The notes under the pieces were generated by a model. That model had not been told where the DNA came from and ran no database searches. It saw only the letters and a list, made by a program, of their open reading frames with translations. A stretch of DNA of 64,000 nucleotides from Candidatus Proximibacter danicus. Its GTDB lineage: Bacteria; Pseudomonadota; Gammaproteobacteria; Burkholderiales; Rhodocyclaceae. The stretch covers positions 247,523 to 311,522 of the forward strand of contig JADJUC010000003.1 in assembly GCA_016710885.1 (NCBI GenBank). The letters are read 5' to 3'. Shown one piece after another: positions 44,690 to 53,595 of this stretch. Both the position numbers and the translations under genes were made by a program. Within the stretch, counting starts at the first letter, position 1. Every line of letters begins with the position of its first letter.

Positions 44690-47600
44690 CTAATGCAGTC
44701 GTCGAAGCTGTTCTTCCCGGCGGTTCTGCAGGAACGCCTGAACGGCGGCAGCTGGTAGCGGCTGGCTGAAAAAGAAGCCCTGGACTTCGTCACACTGGTT
44801 TTTTTGCAGTATTTCCAGTTGCGCGCGCGTCTCCACCCCTTCAGCAACGACGCGCATCCCCAGGCTGTGCGCCAGTGCAATGGTCGACATGGCAATGGCC
44901 GCATCGTCAGGGTCGCGTTCGATATCACGGACGAAGGATCGGTCGATTTTCAGGTGGTCAATGGGGAAAAGCTTGAGGTAGGCCAGCGACGAATACCCGG
45001 TGCCGAAATCGTCGATGGCCAGCGTTACCCCCATTCGCTTTAGCGCCTGCAATACCTTGATGGCTTCTTCCGGCTTGTCCATCACCGCGCTTTCGGTGAT
45101 TTCAAGCTCAAGGAGTGCAGATGGAATGCCGGTTTCGACCAGGGCGTTGCGGACGGTTTCAATAAGGTCGGCGTTGCGCAACTGTCGTGCCGAAAGGTTG
45201 ACCGCCATGCGTAGCGGCGGCAACCCGGCATCCAGCCAACGGCGTAATTGCCGGCAGGCTTCGCCGAGGACCCAGGCGCCAATCGGAACGATCAGGCCGG
45301 TTTCTTCGGCGATGGTGATGAAGCGGTCTGGCGCGACCAGTTCTTCTCCCGGTGGCTGCCAACGCAGCAATGCCTCGATGCCGGTGGCGCGCAGGCCGTC
45401 GGCAGAAAACTGCGGCTGATAGTGCAGCAGTAGCTCGTTGTGCGGCAACGCCTGTCGCAAGCGCGCTTCTATCGACAGACGTTCGCTGGCAATGCGATTC
45501 ATTTCTTCGGCGAAGAACTGGTAATTGTTCCGCCCCAGCGCCTTGGCGTGATACATCGCCGTATCGGCATTCTTCATGACGGCGTCGACGCTGAGCCCGT
45601 CGTTGGGATAAATGCTGATGCCGATAGATGGGCTGGTGTGCAGATCGTTGCCGTCGATGCGCACCGGGTTGAGCAACGAGGAAATGATCTTGAGGGCCAC
45701 GTGTGCCGCAGCTTCGGCGTCATCCATGTCGGGCAGCACAATGACGAACTCATCACCCCCAAGCCGCGCAACCATGTCCGATTCACGCACTGCGGCAGAA
45801 AACCGTTTGGCAACCTCGATCAGCAGGCGGTCGCCGACGTGGTGGCCAAGCGTGTCGTTGATCACCTTGAAGCGGTCGAGGTCGATGAACAGTACGCCGA
45901 CATGCCAGTTGTGCCGCCTCGCGTCGATCAGCGCCTGCTCCAGCCGGGCTTCCAGCGAGAAGCGGTTGGGCAGCTCGGTCAAGGCGTCGTGATGGGCGAG
46001 GAAGTGAATGCGTTCTTCAGCGCGCTTGCGTTCGGTGATGTCCGTGAACATCGCAACATAGTGCGTCAGCGTTCCGCTGATCTGATCGTGTACCGCATTG
46101 ATCGTCATCCATTTCGGGTAAATGTCACCACTCTTCTTGTGATCCCAGATTTCCCCTGACCAGTGCCCCGTGCTTTGAACCGTCCGCCACATCTCATGGT
46201 GGGAATGTTTGTCGTGTCGCTCCGAAGCAAGAATTCGTGGGTCCTGCCCGATGACTTCGTCGGGGGCAAAGCCGGTGATCTGGGTGAACGCCTCGTTGGT
46301 TGAAACAATCCGGTAGTGCTGGTCGGTAATCATGATGGCTTCCGGACTGTTGTCGAAAACCTTCTCGGCGAGCAGCAGGCGCTCCTCCGACTGCTTGCGG
46401 GCAGAGATGTCGGTGTAGATGGTGACGAAGCCGCCTCCCGGCAACGGGGAGCCGCGAACTTCAAGAACACGGCCATCTGGCCGCTTGCGCTCAAAGATGT
46501 GGGATTGTGGGTGGCGCGCCCGTTGGACGATTTTTGCCGCAATCTGTTCCGGGTCGCCGGGCCCGTATTCGCCGCGCTGCGCGTTGAACAGTGCGACCTG
46601 CATCATGGGTAGCGGGGTGCGCGACAGCAGCTCGTCCGGGAGGTCGAGAAGGCGACCGAATTCCCTGTTGAAGGCGACGAAATTAAGATCGCCATCCATC
46701 AGCGAGACGCCACCTGGAATATTCTCGATGATCGTGCGCAAAATCGCGTGGCGCTGCTCCAGCGCTTTTGCGCTGCGCTTCTGTGGAGAGATGTCCTGGG
46801 TGGTTCCGGTTGCACGTATGGGGCGCCCGTATGCGTCGCGGATGATCTGCCCGACATTCTGATAGTGCCGCTCTTCGCCATCCGGTAGTACGACGCGGTA
46901 GTCAACCGTGTAGGGACCGCTTGCAGCGGTCGCTTCAACCAGGAAATTCCGGAGGCCGTTGCGATCATCCGGATGGATGCGGTCGAAAAAGAGGTCCAGC
47001 GTCGGCGCCGGCTGTTCTTCGGGTAAATACTGGAAGAGTCGATAGGTCTCCTCCGACCACCAGAGAATATTGGTTTTCAGGTCGCGTTCCCAACTGCCGA
47101 TATTGCCGATACGCTGCGCCTCGCTTAGCCGTTCCATGATTTTCTGGATTTCAGTCCGGGCTTCAAGGTCTCGTTGGCGCTGGCGCTGGACGAGTTCGCG
47201 CTGCCGTTGCCAGAGTACGAGCGTGGTACCGCTGGCAATGATGACGAGGAAAACGCTGACAAAAATCATCAGGCCGATGCGCTCGTGCAAAGGCATCAGC
47301 ACCTCGCGCTCATCAACCTTCGCTACCAGTGCCCACGGCGTCTCTGTTACCGGCCGGGTGGCTGCAAGAACCGCAATGCCGCGATAGTCCTTGCCCTCCA
47401 TCGTGCGGGTTTCGCCACGCACGGCGTAGGTCGCCGGCAAGGTCGGAATGTCTGCCTCCAGCGATAGCGAAATGGCTGTGCCGGGCTGATGACGGAGGTC
47501 GTTCAGGTAAACGATGCGATCACCTCGCCGTTCGACCAGCAGGATTTCTGCAGAATCACTGGGGAGTGGCCAAGTTTTCAGGGTGGGGTAGAGCACCTTC

Positions 47601-48169
47601 TCTGGCGCCACCCTGAGCAGCAGAAATCCGATGGTTTCCCCCTTGGCTTGTTCAAGGAGCGGTACGGTCAGGTCCAGAACCTGTTCGCCACCGGGCAGAA
47701 GATACAGGCTTCCGAATTGGGGCCGGCCACTTCCGGCCGCTTGTTCGCGCAGGCTGCGCGCTTCGTCGGGCATGTAGAGACCGGCAGTGGTCGACACCAG
47801 AATACGGCCGCGTCGGTCGATGAGCGCCGCATCGCGGTAGTCGTAGTTGGCGATATGGTTGGCGAGCCAGCGCCGGACCTCTGCTTTCTCCCCTGTGCGT
47901 ATCCGGCCACTCAGCCAGCGTTCGAGTGAGGGTGCGGGCAAGAGATTGTTGCTCAGGCTGGCAGCATCGCCGAGGCGCTCGCGCCGCCAGTTGTCAATTT
48001 GCTGGGCCTTGAGATCGGCGATGGCAGCCAGTTGTGCCAAGGCGTTTTCACGTGAGGCAGTGGATTCCCCACGATAGAAAACAAAATTGGCCAGGGCGAT
48101 GCCGAGCAGCAGAAAGGCGAACACCCCGAGGAGGGATGTCTGCAAGCTGGACTCGCGTTGAGCAACCAT
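44690..48169 (-). CDS. Membrane sensor with PAS, GGDEF and EAL domains
   Basis: 1159 residues. A first membrane helix (LLGVFAFLLLGIALANFVFY) and a second near residues 290-315 (IGLMIFVSVFLVIIASGTTLVLW) enclose a periplasmic sensor of about 250 residues. Cytoplasmic PAS/PAC modules follow (GSWERDLKTNILWWSEETYRLF; NIPGGVSLMDGDLNFV; DNSPEAIMITDQHYRIV). The GGDEF domain has intact RLGGDEF near residue 803, and the EAL domain has EALLRW near 930 with DDFGTGYSSLAYL. Both c-di-GMP synthesis and hydrolysis are chemically possible; which dominates is not known. The gene precedes fbp-prk but is probably a separate unit. Confidence 0.92.
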   Translation of the reverse strand: MVAQRESSLQTSLLGVFAFLLLGIALANFVFYRGESTASRENALAQLAAIADLKAQQIDNWRRERLGDAASLSNNLLPAPSLERWLSGRIRTGEKAEVRRWLANHIANYDYRDAALIDRRGRILVSTTAGLYMPDEARSLREQAAGSGRPQFGSLYLLPGGEQVLDLTVPLLEQAKGETIGFLLLRVAPEKVLYPTLKTWPLPSDSAEILLVERRGDRIVYLNDLRHQPGTAISLSLEADIPTLPATYAVRGETRTMEGKDYRGIAVLAATRPVTETPWALVAKVDEREVLMPLHERIGLMIFVSVFLVIIASGTTLVLWQRQRELVQRQRQRDLEARTEIQKIMERLSEAQRIGNIGSWERDLKTNILWWSEETYRLFQYLPEEQPAPTLDLFFDRIHPDDRNGLRNFLVEATAASGPYTVDYRVVLPDGEERHYQNVGQIIRDAYGRPIRATGTTQDISPQKRSAKALEQRHAILRTIIENIPGGVSLMDGDLNFVAFNREFGRLLDLPDELLSRTPLPMMQVALFNAQRGEYGPGDPEQIAAKIVQRARHPQSHIFERKRPDGRVLEVRGSPLPGGGFVTIYTDISARKQSEERLLLAEKVFDNSPEAIMITDQHYRIVSTNEAFTQITGFAPDEVIGQDPRILASERHDKHSHHEMWRTVQSTGHWSGEIWDHKKSGDIYPKWMTINAVHDQISGTLTHYVAMFTDITERKRAEERIHFLAHHDALTELPNRFSLEARLEQALIDARRHNWHVGVLFIDLDRFKVINDTLGHHVGDRLLIEVAKRFSAAVRESDMVARLGGDEFVIVLPDMDDAEAAAHVALKIISSLLNPVRIDGNDLHTSPSIGISIYPNDGLSVDAVMKNADTAMYHAKALGRNNYQFFAEEMNRIASERLSIEARLRQALPHNELLLHYQPQFSADGLRATGIEALLRWQPPGEELVAPDRFITIAEETGLIVPIGAWVLGEACRQLRRWLDAGLPPLRMAVNLSARQLRNADLIETVRNALVETGIPSALLELEITESAVMDKPEEAIKVLQALKRMGVTLAIDDFGTGYSSLAYLKLFPIDHLKIDRSFVRDIERDPDDAAIAMSTIALAHSLGMRVVAEGVETRAQLEILQKNQCDEVQGFFFSQPLPAAAVQAFLQNRREEQLRRLH

Positions 48170-48270
48170 GATCGATACGCCTCTGGCGCAAAAGAAAGAA
48201 AAGCCGATTTCATTCTACGCCGTGTGCCGCGGCCCGGGGGGCGGGGCGGCCGGCATGAGTCAGCTGGGCG

Positions 48271-49080
48271 CTAAGCGGGCGCCCGGATCCAGTGCTTCCA
48301 TGCGCTGAAGACTTCCGGGTGCAGCGCGGCAACGACAGGGCGTCGCCATACTTCGGCCGCATCGAAATCGTCGTTGTCGAGCGTACACACCTGGCCACCT
48401 GCCTCGCGCAGGATCAGGCTGCCAGCGGCGTAATCCCACAACATCTGACCACCATGCAGGTAGAGGTCAAGGCGACCCGCAGCAAGGTTGCACCACTCAA
48501 GTGTCGAACTGCCGAAATTACGCTGTGAGTAATAAGGCGGATCGACGGCGATGCGGTCGGCCAGGTTCTTTGGAATACGCTTGAAGTCGACGTCGGCGAC
48601 GGCCCGCGTGATGTCCGGTGTTACCTGCCGCAGCGGAAGGCGGCGCCCGTTAAGGTAGGCACCATGGCCTTCCCGGGCATAGAACATTTCGTCGGTGATT
48701 GGGTTGTAGGTCACCGCCAGCCGGGTCCGCCCCTCCTTCAGCCAGGCCAGCGATATGGCAAACCAGGGAATGCCGTTGATGAAATTGGTGGTGCCGTCGA
48801 TCGGGTCGATGCACCACAGACCCTCCTGCCCCTCGTCCCAGCCCTGGCGCTGGGCCTCGCGTGACATTTCTTCGCCGATGATCGGGCTGTCGTGAATGGC
48901 CGGCAGGCGGTCAGCAAGATAGTGTTGTGCCGCCAGATCGGCCTCGGAAAAGAGGCTGCCATCATCCTTGAGAGCGTGTCGCGCTCGCAGAAACCGCGGA
49001 ATCACCTCCTGCTGGGCGACTTCGCGAACCAGTGCGATTGCGGCGTCCTGCATGCGTTTCAGTTGGACAGTCATTGGCAT
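48271..49080 (-). CDS. Inositol monophosphatase family protein
   Basis: Mg-dependent phosphatase fold of 269 residues. Metal motifs are IIGEEMSRE (Glu), WCIDPIDGTTNFINGIPWFAISLA (DPIDGTT) and WDYAAGSLILREAGGQV (WDxAAG). The natural substrate could be inositol phosphate, NADP, 3'-phosphoadenosine phosphate or histidinol phosphate. Start at 49080 or the second Met at 49074. The gene follows no clear operon partner. Confidence 0.88.
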   Translation of the reverse strand: MPMTVQLKRMQDAAIALVREVAQQEVIPRFLRARHALKDDGSLFSEADLAAQHYLADRLPAIHDSPIIGEEMSREAQRQGWDEGQEGLWCIDPIDGTTNFINGIPWFAISLAWLKEGRTRLAVTYNPITDEMFYAREGHGAYLNGRRLPLRQVTPDITRAVADVDFKRIPKNLADRIAVDPPYYSQRNFGSSTLEWCNLAAGRLDLYLHGGQMLWDYAAGSLILREAGGQVCTLDNDDFDAAEVWRRPVVAALHPEVFSAWKHWIRAPA

Positions 49081-49167
49081 GGCGTTATGGCTTCTCTGGC
49101 AGGTAATGGCTTACGCAGCCGGCTCTTTGGGAGCCTGTTTTCGACAACGGGGCGGAGCGAAAAAATC

Positions 49168-49722
49168 TCATACTTTCCATTTCAGCGAACAGCCAATGCT
49201 GGGCGTTTGTGTCGCGGGCCCCTGCCCGGTCGCGGCGACGGTGCGCATCGCCTCAAACAGTTCTCGCGCCGCGTTCGCCGGGGCCGGGCTGCGGCCGGAG
49301 GCATCAAGACGGCCCCGGTACTGCAGACCCAGTGTGCGGCCAAAACCAAAAAAATCCGGCGTGCACACAGCGCCATAGGCACGGGCGACCTCCTGCGTCT
49401 CATCATGCAGATAGGGGAAAGGGAAGTGCAAGCGCTCGGCCAGACGAACCATCTCCGGAAAAGCGTCCTCGGGATACGCGCCGGCGTCATTGCTTGAAAT
49501 GGCAACGACACCGATGCCGACCGATTGCAGATCAATGGCGTCACGGATCAGTCGGTCGAGAATGGCCTGGACGTAGGGGCAGTGATTGCAAATGAAAGCG
49601 ACCAGCAAACCCTGCTCCCCGCGACAGGTGGCCAGGGTGTGCAGGCGGCCGTCGGTTCCCGGCAAAGAAAAATCCGGTGCCGGCCAGCCGAAATCGCAGA
49701 CGGGGGGGGTGAGAGCAACCAT
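49168..49722 (-). CDS. Thioredoxin-like peroxiredoxin-family protein
   Basis: The start at 49722 (MVALTPPVCDFGWPAPDFSLPGTDG) gives 184 residues; the longer frame upstream is antisense to rsmE. AhpC/TSA fold with CxxC motif in LLVAFICNHCPYVQAILDRL, then GVVAISSNDAGAYPEDAFPEM and PYLHDETQEVARAYGAVCTPDFFGF. No signal peptide, so cytoplasmic. It probably reduces disulfides or peroxide; the exact activity is unknown. Divergent from rsmE. Confidence 0.85.
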   Translation of the reverse strand: MVALTPPVCDFGWPAPDFSLPGTDGRLHTLATCRGEQGLLVAFICNHCPYVQAILDRLIRDAIDLQSVGIGVVAISSNDAGAYPEDAFPEMVRLAERLHFPFPYLHDETQEVARAYGAVCTPDFFGFGRTLGLQYRGRLDASGRSPAPANAARELFEAMRTVAATGQGPATQTPSIGCSLKWKV

Positions 49723-49784
49723 GGAAAATCCAGATTTGGCGCCGCATTGGCGGCGCTTTCGTGCCGCTTTTGAGGCTATTTGCC

Positions 49785-49790
49785 TATAAT
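49785..49790 (+). promoter_or_regulatory. Perfect -10 box adjacent to the rsmE start, possible leaderless mRNA
   Basis: TATAAT stands only 3 bases before the first ATG of rsmE (49794) and 6 before the second (49797). A start of transcription 6-7 bases after the box would fall on the ATG itself, giving leaderless mRNA. No ribosome site fits in the gap. The -35 region is weak. Confidence 0.4.
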
Positions 49791-49793
49791 AAC

Positions 49794-50564
49794 ATGATGA
49801 CTTTCCCCCGCTTTTTTTGCCCGCAGCCGCTCGCAATCGGTACGGGTCTGGCCTTGCCGGAAAATGCCGCCCGCCATGCCGCACGCGTACTGCGTCTGGG
49901 GGTGGGGGCGGATCTACTCCTGTTCGATGGTCGCGGGGGCGAGTACGCCGCCCGCATCGCAGTAGTAAAAAAAGATGCTGTGTGGGTCGATGTCCTCGCC
50001 TGGCAAGAGCGAGAGTGTGAGTCTCCGTTGCGGATCACACTCGTCCAGGCCTTGCAGGCTGGGGATAAAATGGACATGACGGTGCAGAAGGCGGTGGAGC
50101 TGGGTGTTGCTGCGATTCAGCCGGTGAGTTCCCGGCGTGGCGTGGTGCGCCTCGATGGTGAGCGCGCAGCCCGTCGGGTCGAGCACTGGCGCGGTGTGGC
50201 GGCGTCTGCCTGCGAACAGTGTGGACGCAATCGAGTGCCGGAAGTCTTCCCGCTCATGCCGCTGGAAGGCTGGCTGGCCGCGCTGGCATCCGGGCCGGCG
50301 GCGACATCAGCGGCGCAGCAGCGCATCATGCTTGCGCCGGGCGGGGCGGCCTCGTTGTCGGCGCTTCCTCGCAGCGGGGAGGTGATCCTGCTGGTCGGGG
50401 CGGAAGGCGGGTTGGACCCGCAGGAGAGCAAGCTGGCAACAGGCGCAGGTTTTGCGCCGGTTTGCCTCGGGCCGCGTATCCTGCGTACAGAGACCGCCGG
50501 CTTGGCGGCATTGGCGTCGCTACAGACGCTTTGGGGTGATTTCAAGGGGGAAGACCATGTTTGA
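49794..50564 (+). CDS. rsmE: 16S rRNA m3U1498 methyltransferase
   Basis: SPOUT-class methyltransferase for U1498 of 16S rRNA. Begins MMTFPRFFCPQPLAIG, with family blocks ENAARHAARVLRLGVGADLLLFDG, LVQALQAGDKMDMTVQKAVELGVAAIQPV, ASACEQCGRNRVPEV and the knot region LLVGAEGGLDPQES and CLGPRILRTETAGLAAL. 256 residues. Its end overlaps the next gene by 8 bases. Confidence 0.93.
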   Translation: MMTFPRFFCPQPLAIGTGLALPENAARHAARVLRLGVGADLLLFDGRGGEYAARIAVVKKDAVWVDVLAWQERECESPLRITLVQALQAGDKMDMTVQKAVELGVAAIQPVSSRRGVVRLDGERAARRVEHWRGVAASACEQCGRNRVPEVFPLMPLEGWLAALASGPAATSAAQQRIMLAPGGAASLSALPRSGEVILLVGAEGGLDPQESKLATGAGFAPVCLGPRILRTETAGLAALASLQTLWGDFKGEDHV

Positions 50565-52042
50565 ATCGGCAGAGCTGGGCCACGAGATCGACCGTAAAAC
50601 TTTTCAAAAGGAAGTGCCGGCGTTGCGTGCGGCGCTGCTCGACGTGCAGTATGACCTGCTCGAAAAGCGCGAATTCCCGATCGTGATTCTGGTCAGTGGC
50701 GTCGATGGCAGTGGCAAGAGCGAAACCATCAATCTGCTTTACTCGTGGATGGATCCACGCCATATCTCGACGCTGGCCTTTGCCGAGCCGACCGACGAGG
50801 AGCGCGAACGGCCCTTCATGTGGCGCTATTGGCGGGCGCTCCCCGCCAAGGGCAAGATCGGCATCTTTGCCGGTTCCTGGTATTCGCAGCCCATCGCCGA
50901 TCGCATCCAGAAGAAGATGAAGCGCGCCGAGATGGAAGAAACACTCGATGAAATCAACCGCTTCGAGGCCATGCTGGTCAACGAAGGGGCGCTGGTCCTC
51001 AAGTTCTGGTTTCATCTCTCGCGCGAGGGGCAAAAGACCCGGCTGAAGGCAATGGAGAAGGACCCGCGTACCGCTTGGCGGGTCACCAAGGCCAGCTGGG
51101 ACCGGCTGAAAACCTATGACGACCTGCAGGCCGTGGCCGGCCATGTACTGCGTGTGACCAATACCGCGCATGCGCCGTGGACCATCATCGAGGGAACCGA
51201 CGACAACTACCGCTCGCTGACAGTCGGCCACATTGTGCGCGATACGATTCGCAAGCACCTTGCGCAGACCACGCGCGGCAGTGTGCCGGTGGCTCCGCCG
51301 ATCGTGCCGGCCATCGACAAGCGCAGCGTGCTGACCGAGCTCGACCTGTCGCAGAAAATCGACAAGAAGAGCTACGAGAAGGAACTGGCGAAATGGCAGG
51401 GCAAGCTCTCGCAACTGATGCGCGATCCTCGCTTCCAGAAGAATCATTCGCTGATCGTGGCCTTTGAGGGGTCGGATGCAGCGGGCAAGGGAGGTAGCAT
51501 CCGGCGTATCGTCGCTCCCATGGATGCCCGCCAATATCAGATCATTCCTGTCGCTGCGCCGACTGACGAAGAGCGTGCCCAGCCGTACCTCTGGCGCTTC
51601 TGGCGGCACATTCCGCGCAAGGGGCGGGCGGCGATCTTTGACCGCACCTGGTACGGACGTGTGCTGGTCGAGCGGGTCGAGGGTTTCTGCAGCGAAGCTG
51701 ACTGGTTGCGCGCCTATGCAGAAATCAACGATTTCGAGCACGGGCTGGTCGAATCCGGCGCCATCGTCATCAAATTTTGGTTGCAGATCAGCAAGGAAGA
51801 GCAGTTGCGGCGTTTCAAGGAGCGAGAAAACCGAGTTCAAACGCTTCAAGATCACTGACGAAGACTGGCGCAACCGAGAGAAATGGGAGGAGTACGGGCA
51901 GGCCGTGTGTGACATGGTCGAGCGCACTTCAACCGGGCGCTCGCCGTGGACGCTGGTCGAAGCCAATGACAAGAATTTCGCCCGGGTAAAAGTACTGCAG
52001 ACTGTGTGCGAAAGACTCGAACGCGTACTGGAGGGGAAATGA
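50557..52042 (+). pseudogene. pap: Polyphosphate:AMP phosphotransferase (PPK2 class II), frameshift near the end
   Basis: Transfers phosphate from polyphosphate to AMP to form ADP. Two PPK2 domains in tandem: the first with SGVDGSGKSETINLLYSWMD near residue 50, the second with FEGSDAAGKGGSIRRIVAPMDARQYQII near residue 305. Lid modules are GSWYSQPI and FDRTWYGRVLVERVEGF. The frame ends early at 51858; dropping one A from the AAAA run 51827-51830 gives RFKERETEFKRFKITDEDWRNREKWEEY and the stop at 52042, for 494 residues. In the tandem class only one domain usually keeps activity. The restored stop overlaps argA by ATGA, which argues that the long form is the true gene. Confidence 0.85.
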
Positions 52043-53385
52043 GCGATAAATCACGGGGCGTTGCGGCACCACAGGCAGGCGAAGCCGAAAAATTCGTCAC
52101 CTGGTTCCGCTCGGTTGCGCCTTACGTCAACCTCTTTCGCGGCAAGACCTTCGTTCTTGCCTTCGGTGGCAAGGCGATTGCCGGGCCGTTGGCCTGGACG
52201 CTGGCCTACGACGTCAACCTGCTTGCCGCGCTCGGCATTCGCCTGGTGCTGGTCCATGGCGCGCGCCCGCAGATCGAGGAAGAGTTGCGCGAAAAAGGCC
52301 TCGAGTCGCAATACCACGGCCGCTACAGGGTGACCGATGCAGCGGCGCTCGATTGCGTCATCGATGCTGTCGGCAGCGTCTACCTCGAACTTGAGGCCCT
52401 GCTCTCGCAAGGTCTTCCCGATACGCCAATGGCCAACAGCACGATCCGTGTCATCGGCGGCAATTTCATCACTGCCCGCCCGGTGGGTGTCATCGACGGT
52501 GTCGACATGCAGTACGCGGGTGCTGTGCGCAAGATTGATGCCGACGGGATCCGGGCCCAACTGGGGCTGGGCAATATCGTGCTGCTCTCCTGCCTGGGAA
52601 CGAGCCCGACGGGCGAAAGTTTCAACCTGGCCATGGAAGAGGTTGCCGAGGCGACTGCGGTGGCCATGAATGCCGACAAGCTTGTCTTTCTGTCGGACAG
52701 CCAGGGAGCGACCGACATCGATGGTCGCCTGCTCGATGAACTGACGGCCGAAGCCGCCGATCGCCTGTCGCGTATCGGTGACTGGCTTTCATCCGATCTC
52801 AAACGCTATCTGCCTTGCGCCGTACGCGCCAGCCGCGCCGGGGTCGGGCGGGTCCACGTGATCGGTTACAACGAGGATGGCACCCTGTTGCGCGAGTTGT
52901 TCTCGCGCGATGGCGTCGGCACCGTTGTCACGCGTGAATCTCTGGAGAAACTCCGCGATGCCAGACCGGATGATATCGGCGGGCTGATCGCGCTGATCGA
53001 GCCGCAGGAGGAAGACGGTACGCTGGTGCGTCGCGAGCGCGACCTGCTCGAACGCGAAATCAGCCGCTTCTCGGTGGTCGAGCATGACGGCATGATCGTT
53101 GGCTGTGCCGCCCTCTATCCCTACGGCGAAGCGCAGGCCGAACTGGCGTGCCTGGCCGTGCATCCGCAGTTTCGTCGCTGGGGCTATGGCGAACAGTTGA
53201 TGAAGCGCATCGAAGCGCGGGCGCGCGAAGCTGGTATCGAAAGCCTGTTCGTGCTGACGACAGTCACCTCGCACTGGTTCATCGAGCGAGGTTTCAGCGA
53301 AAAAAGCGTGGACGAACTGCCGGCAGAAAAACGTCTGGTCTATAACCTGCAGCGCCGCTCCAAGGTGCTGATGAAGCCGCTTTAG
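52039..53385 (+). CDS. argA: N-acetylglutamate synthase
   Basis: First step of arginine synthesis: acetyl-CoA plus glutamate. The ATG at 52039 overlaps the preceding stop. Amino-acid-kinase-like domain at residues 15-290 (FVLAFGGKAIAGPLAWTLAYDV, RLVLVHGARPQIEEEL, KIDADGIRAQL) followed by a GNAT domain (FSVVEHDGMIVGCAALYPY, AELACLAVHPQFRRWGYGEQLMKRIE). 448 residues. The kinase-like part normally binds arginine for feedback control. argH of the same pathway is 6 kb downstream. Confidence 0.94.
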   Translation: MSDKSRGVAAPQAGEAEKFVTWFRSVAPYVNLFRGKTFVLAFGGKAIAGPLAWTLAYDVNLLAALGIRLVLVHGARPQIEEELREKGLESQYHGRYRVTDAAALDCVIDAVGSVYLELEALLSQGLPDTPMANSTIRVIGGNFITARPVGVIDGVDMQYAGAVRKIDADGIRAQLGLGNIVLLSCLGTSPTGESFNLAMEEVAEATAVAMNADKLVFLSDSQGATDIDGRLLDELTAEAADRLSRIGDWLSSDLKRYLPCAVRASRAGVGRVHVIGYNEDGTLLRELFSRDGVGTVVTRESLEKLRDARPDDIGGLIALIEPQEEDGTLVRRERDLLEREISRFSVVEHDGMIVGCAALYPYGEAQAELACLAVHPQFRRWGYGEQLMKRIEARAREAGIESLFVLTTVTSHWFIERGFSEKSVDELPAEKRLVYNLQRRSKVLMKPL

Positions 53386-53399
53386 CAGGTGGTTGGGCT

Positions 53400-53438
53400 A
53401 TCGCCGTTCAGATGGCCGAAGGCGGTGGTAACGGCGAT
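53400..53438. repeat. Inverted repeat after argA
   Basis: Perfect 9-base arms ATCGCCGTT (53400-53408) and AACGGCGAT (53430-53438) with a 21-base loop that holds a partial GGCGGT/ACCGCC overlap. It lies 14 bases past the argA stop and has no T-run. It may be an RNA-stabilising or weak termination hairpin. Confidence 0.4.
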
Positions 53439-53556
53439 CTGACCGCCGAAGACAGCCCGCCGCTTTTTGCAGAAGCATCGCATCGCGGCGGTTAGGTTGA
53501 TTTGATGCGTCGGCCCCGGTGTTGACCTGCGTCAGGCCGGGCCGGGGCAGGGCGGA

Positions 53557-53565
53557 TGTTATAAT
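53557..53565 (+). promoter_or_regulatory. Extended -10 promoter of hemA
   Basis: TGTTATAAT: an extended -10 (TGn) joined to a perfect TATAAT, 30 bases before the hemA ATG at 53596. TTGACC at 53522 is too far upstream to be its -35. The 210-base gap between argA and hemA holds no gene that I can support. Confidence 0.55.
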
Positions 53566-53595
53566 CGCCACCCATCTCCCCTTGGTTTTTTGCGC

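Noticed and set aside
53386..53595. Small gene in the argA-hemA gap
   Set aside because: No frame with a ribosome site or sensible composition; only the inverted repeat and the hemA promoter are supported.
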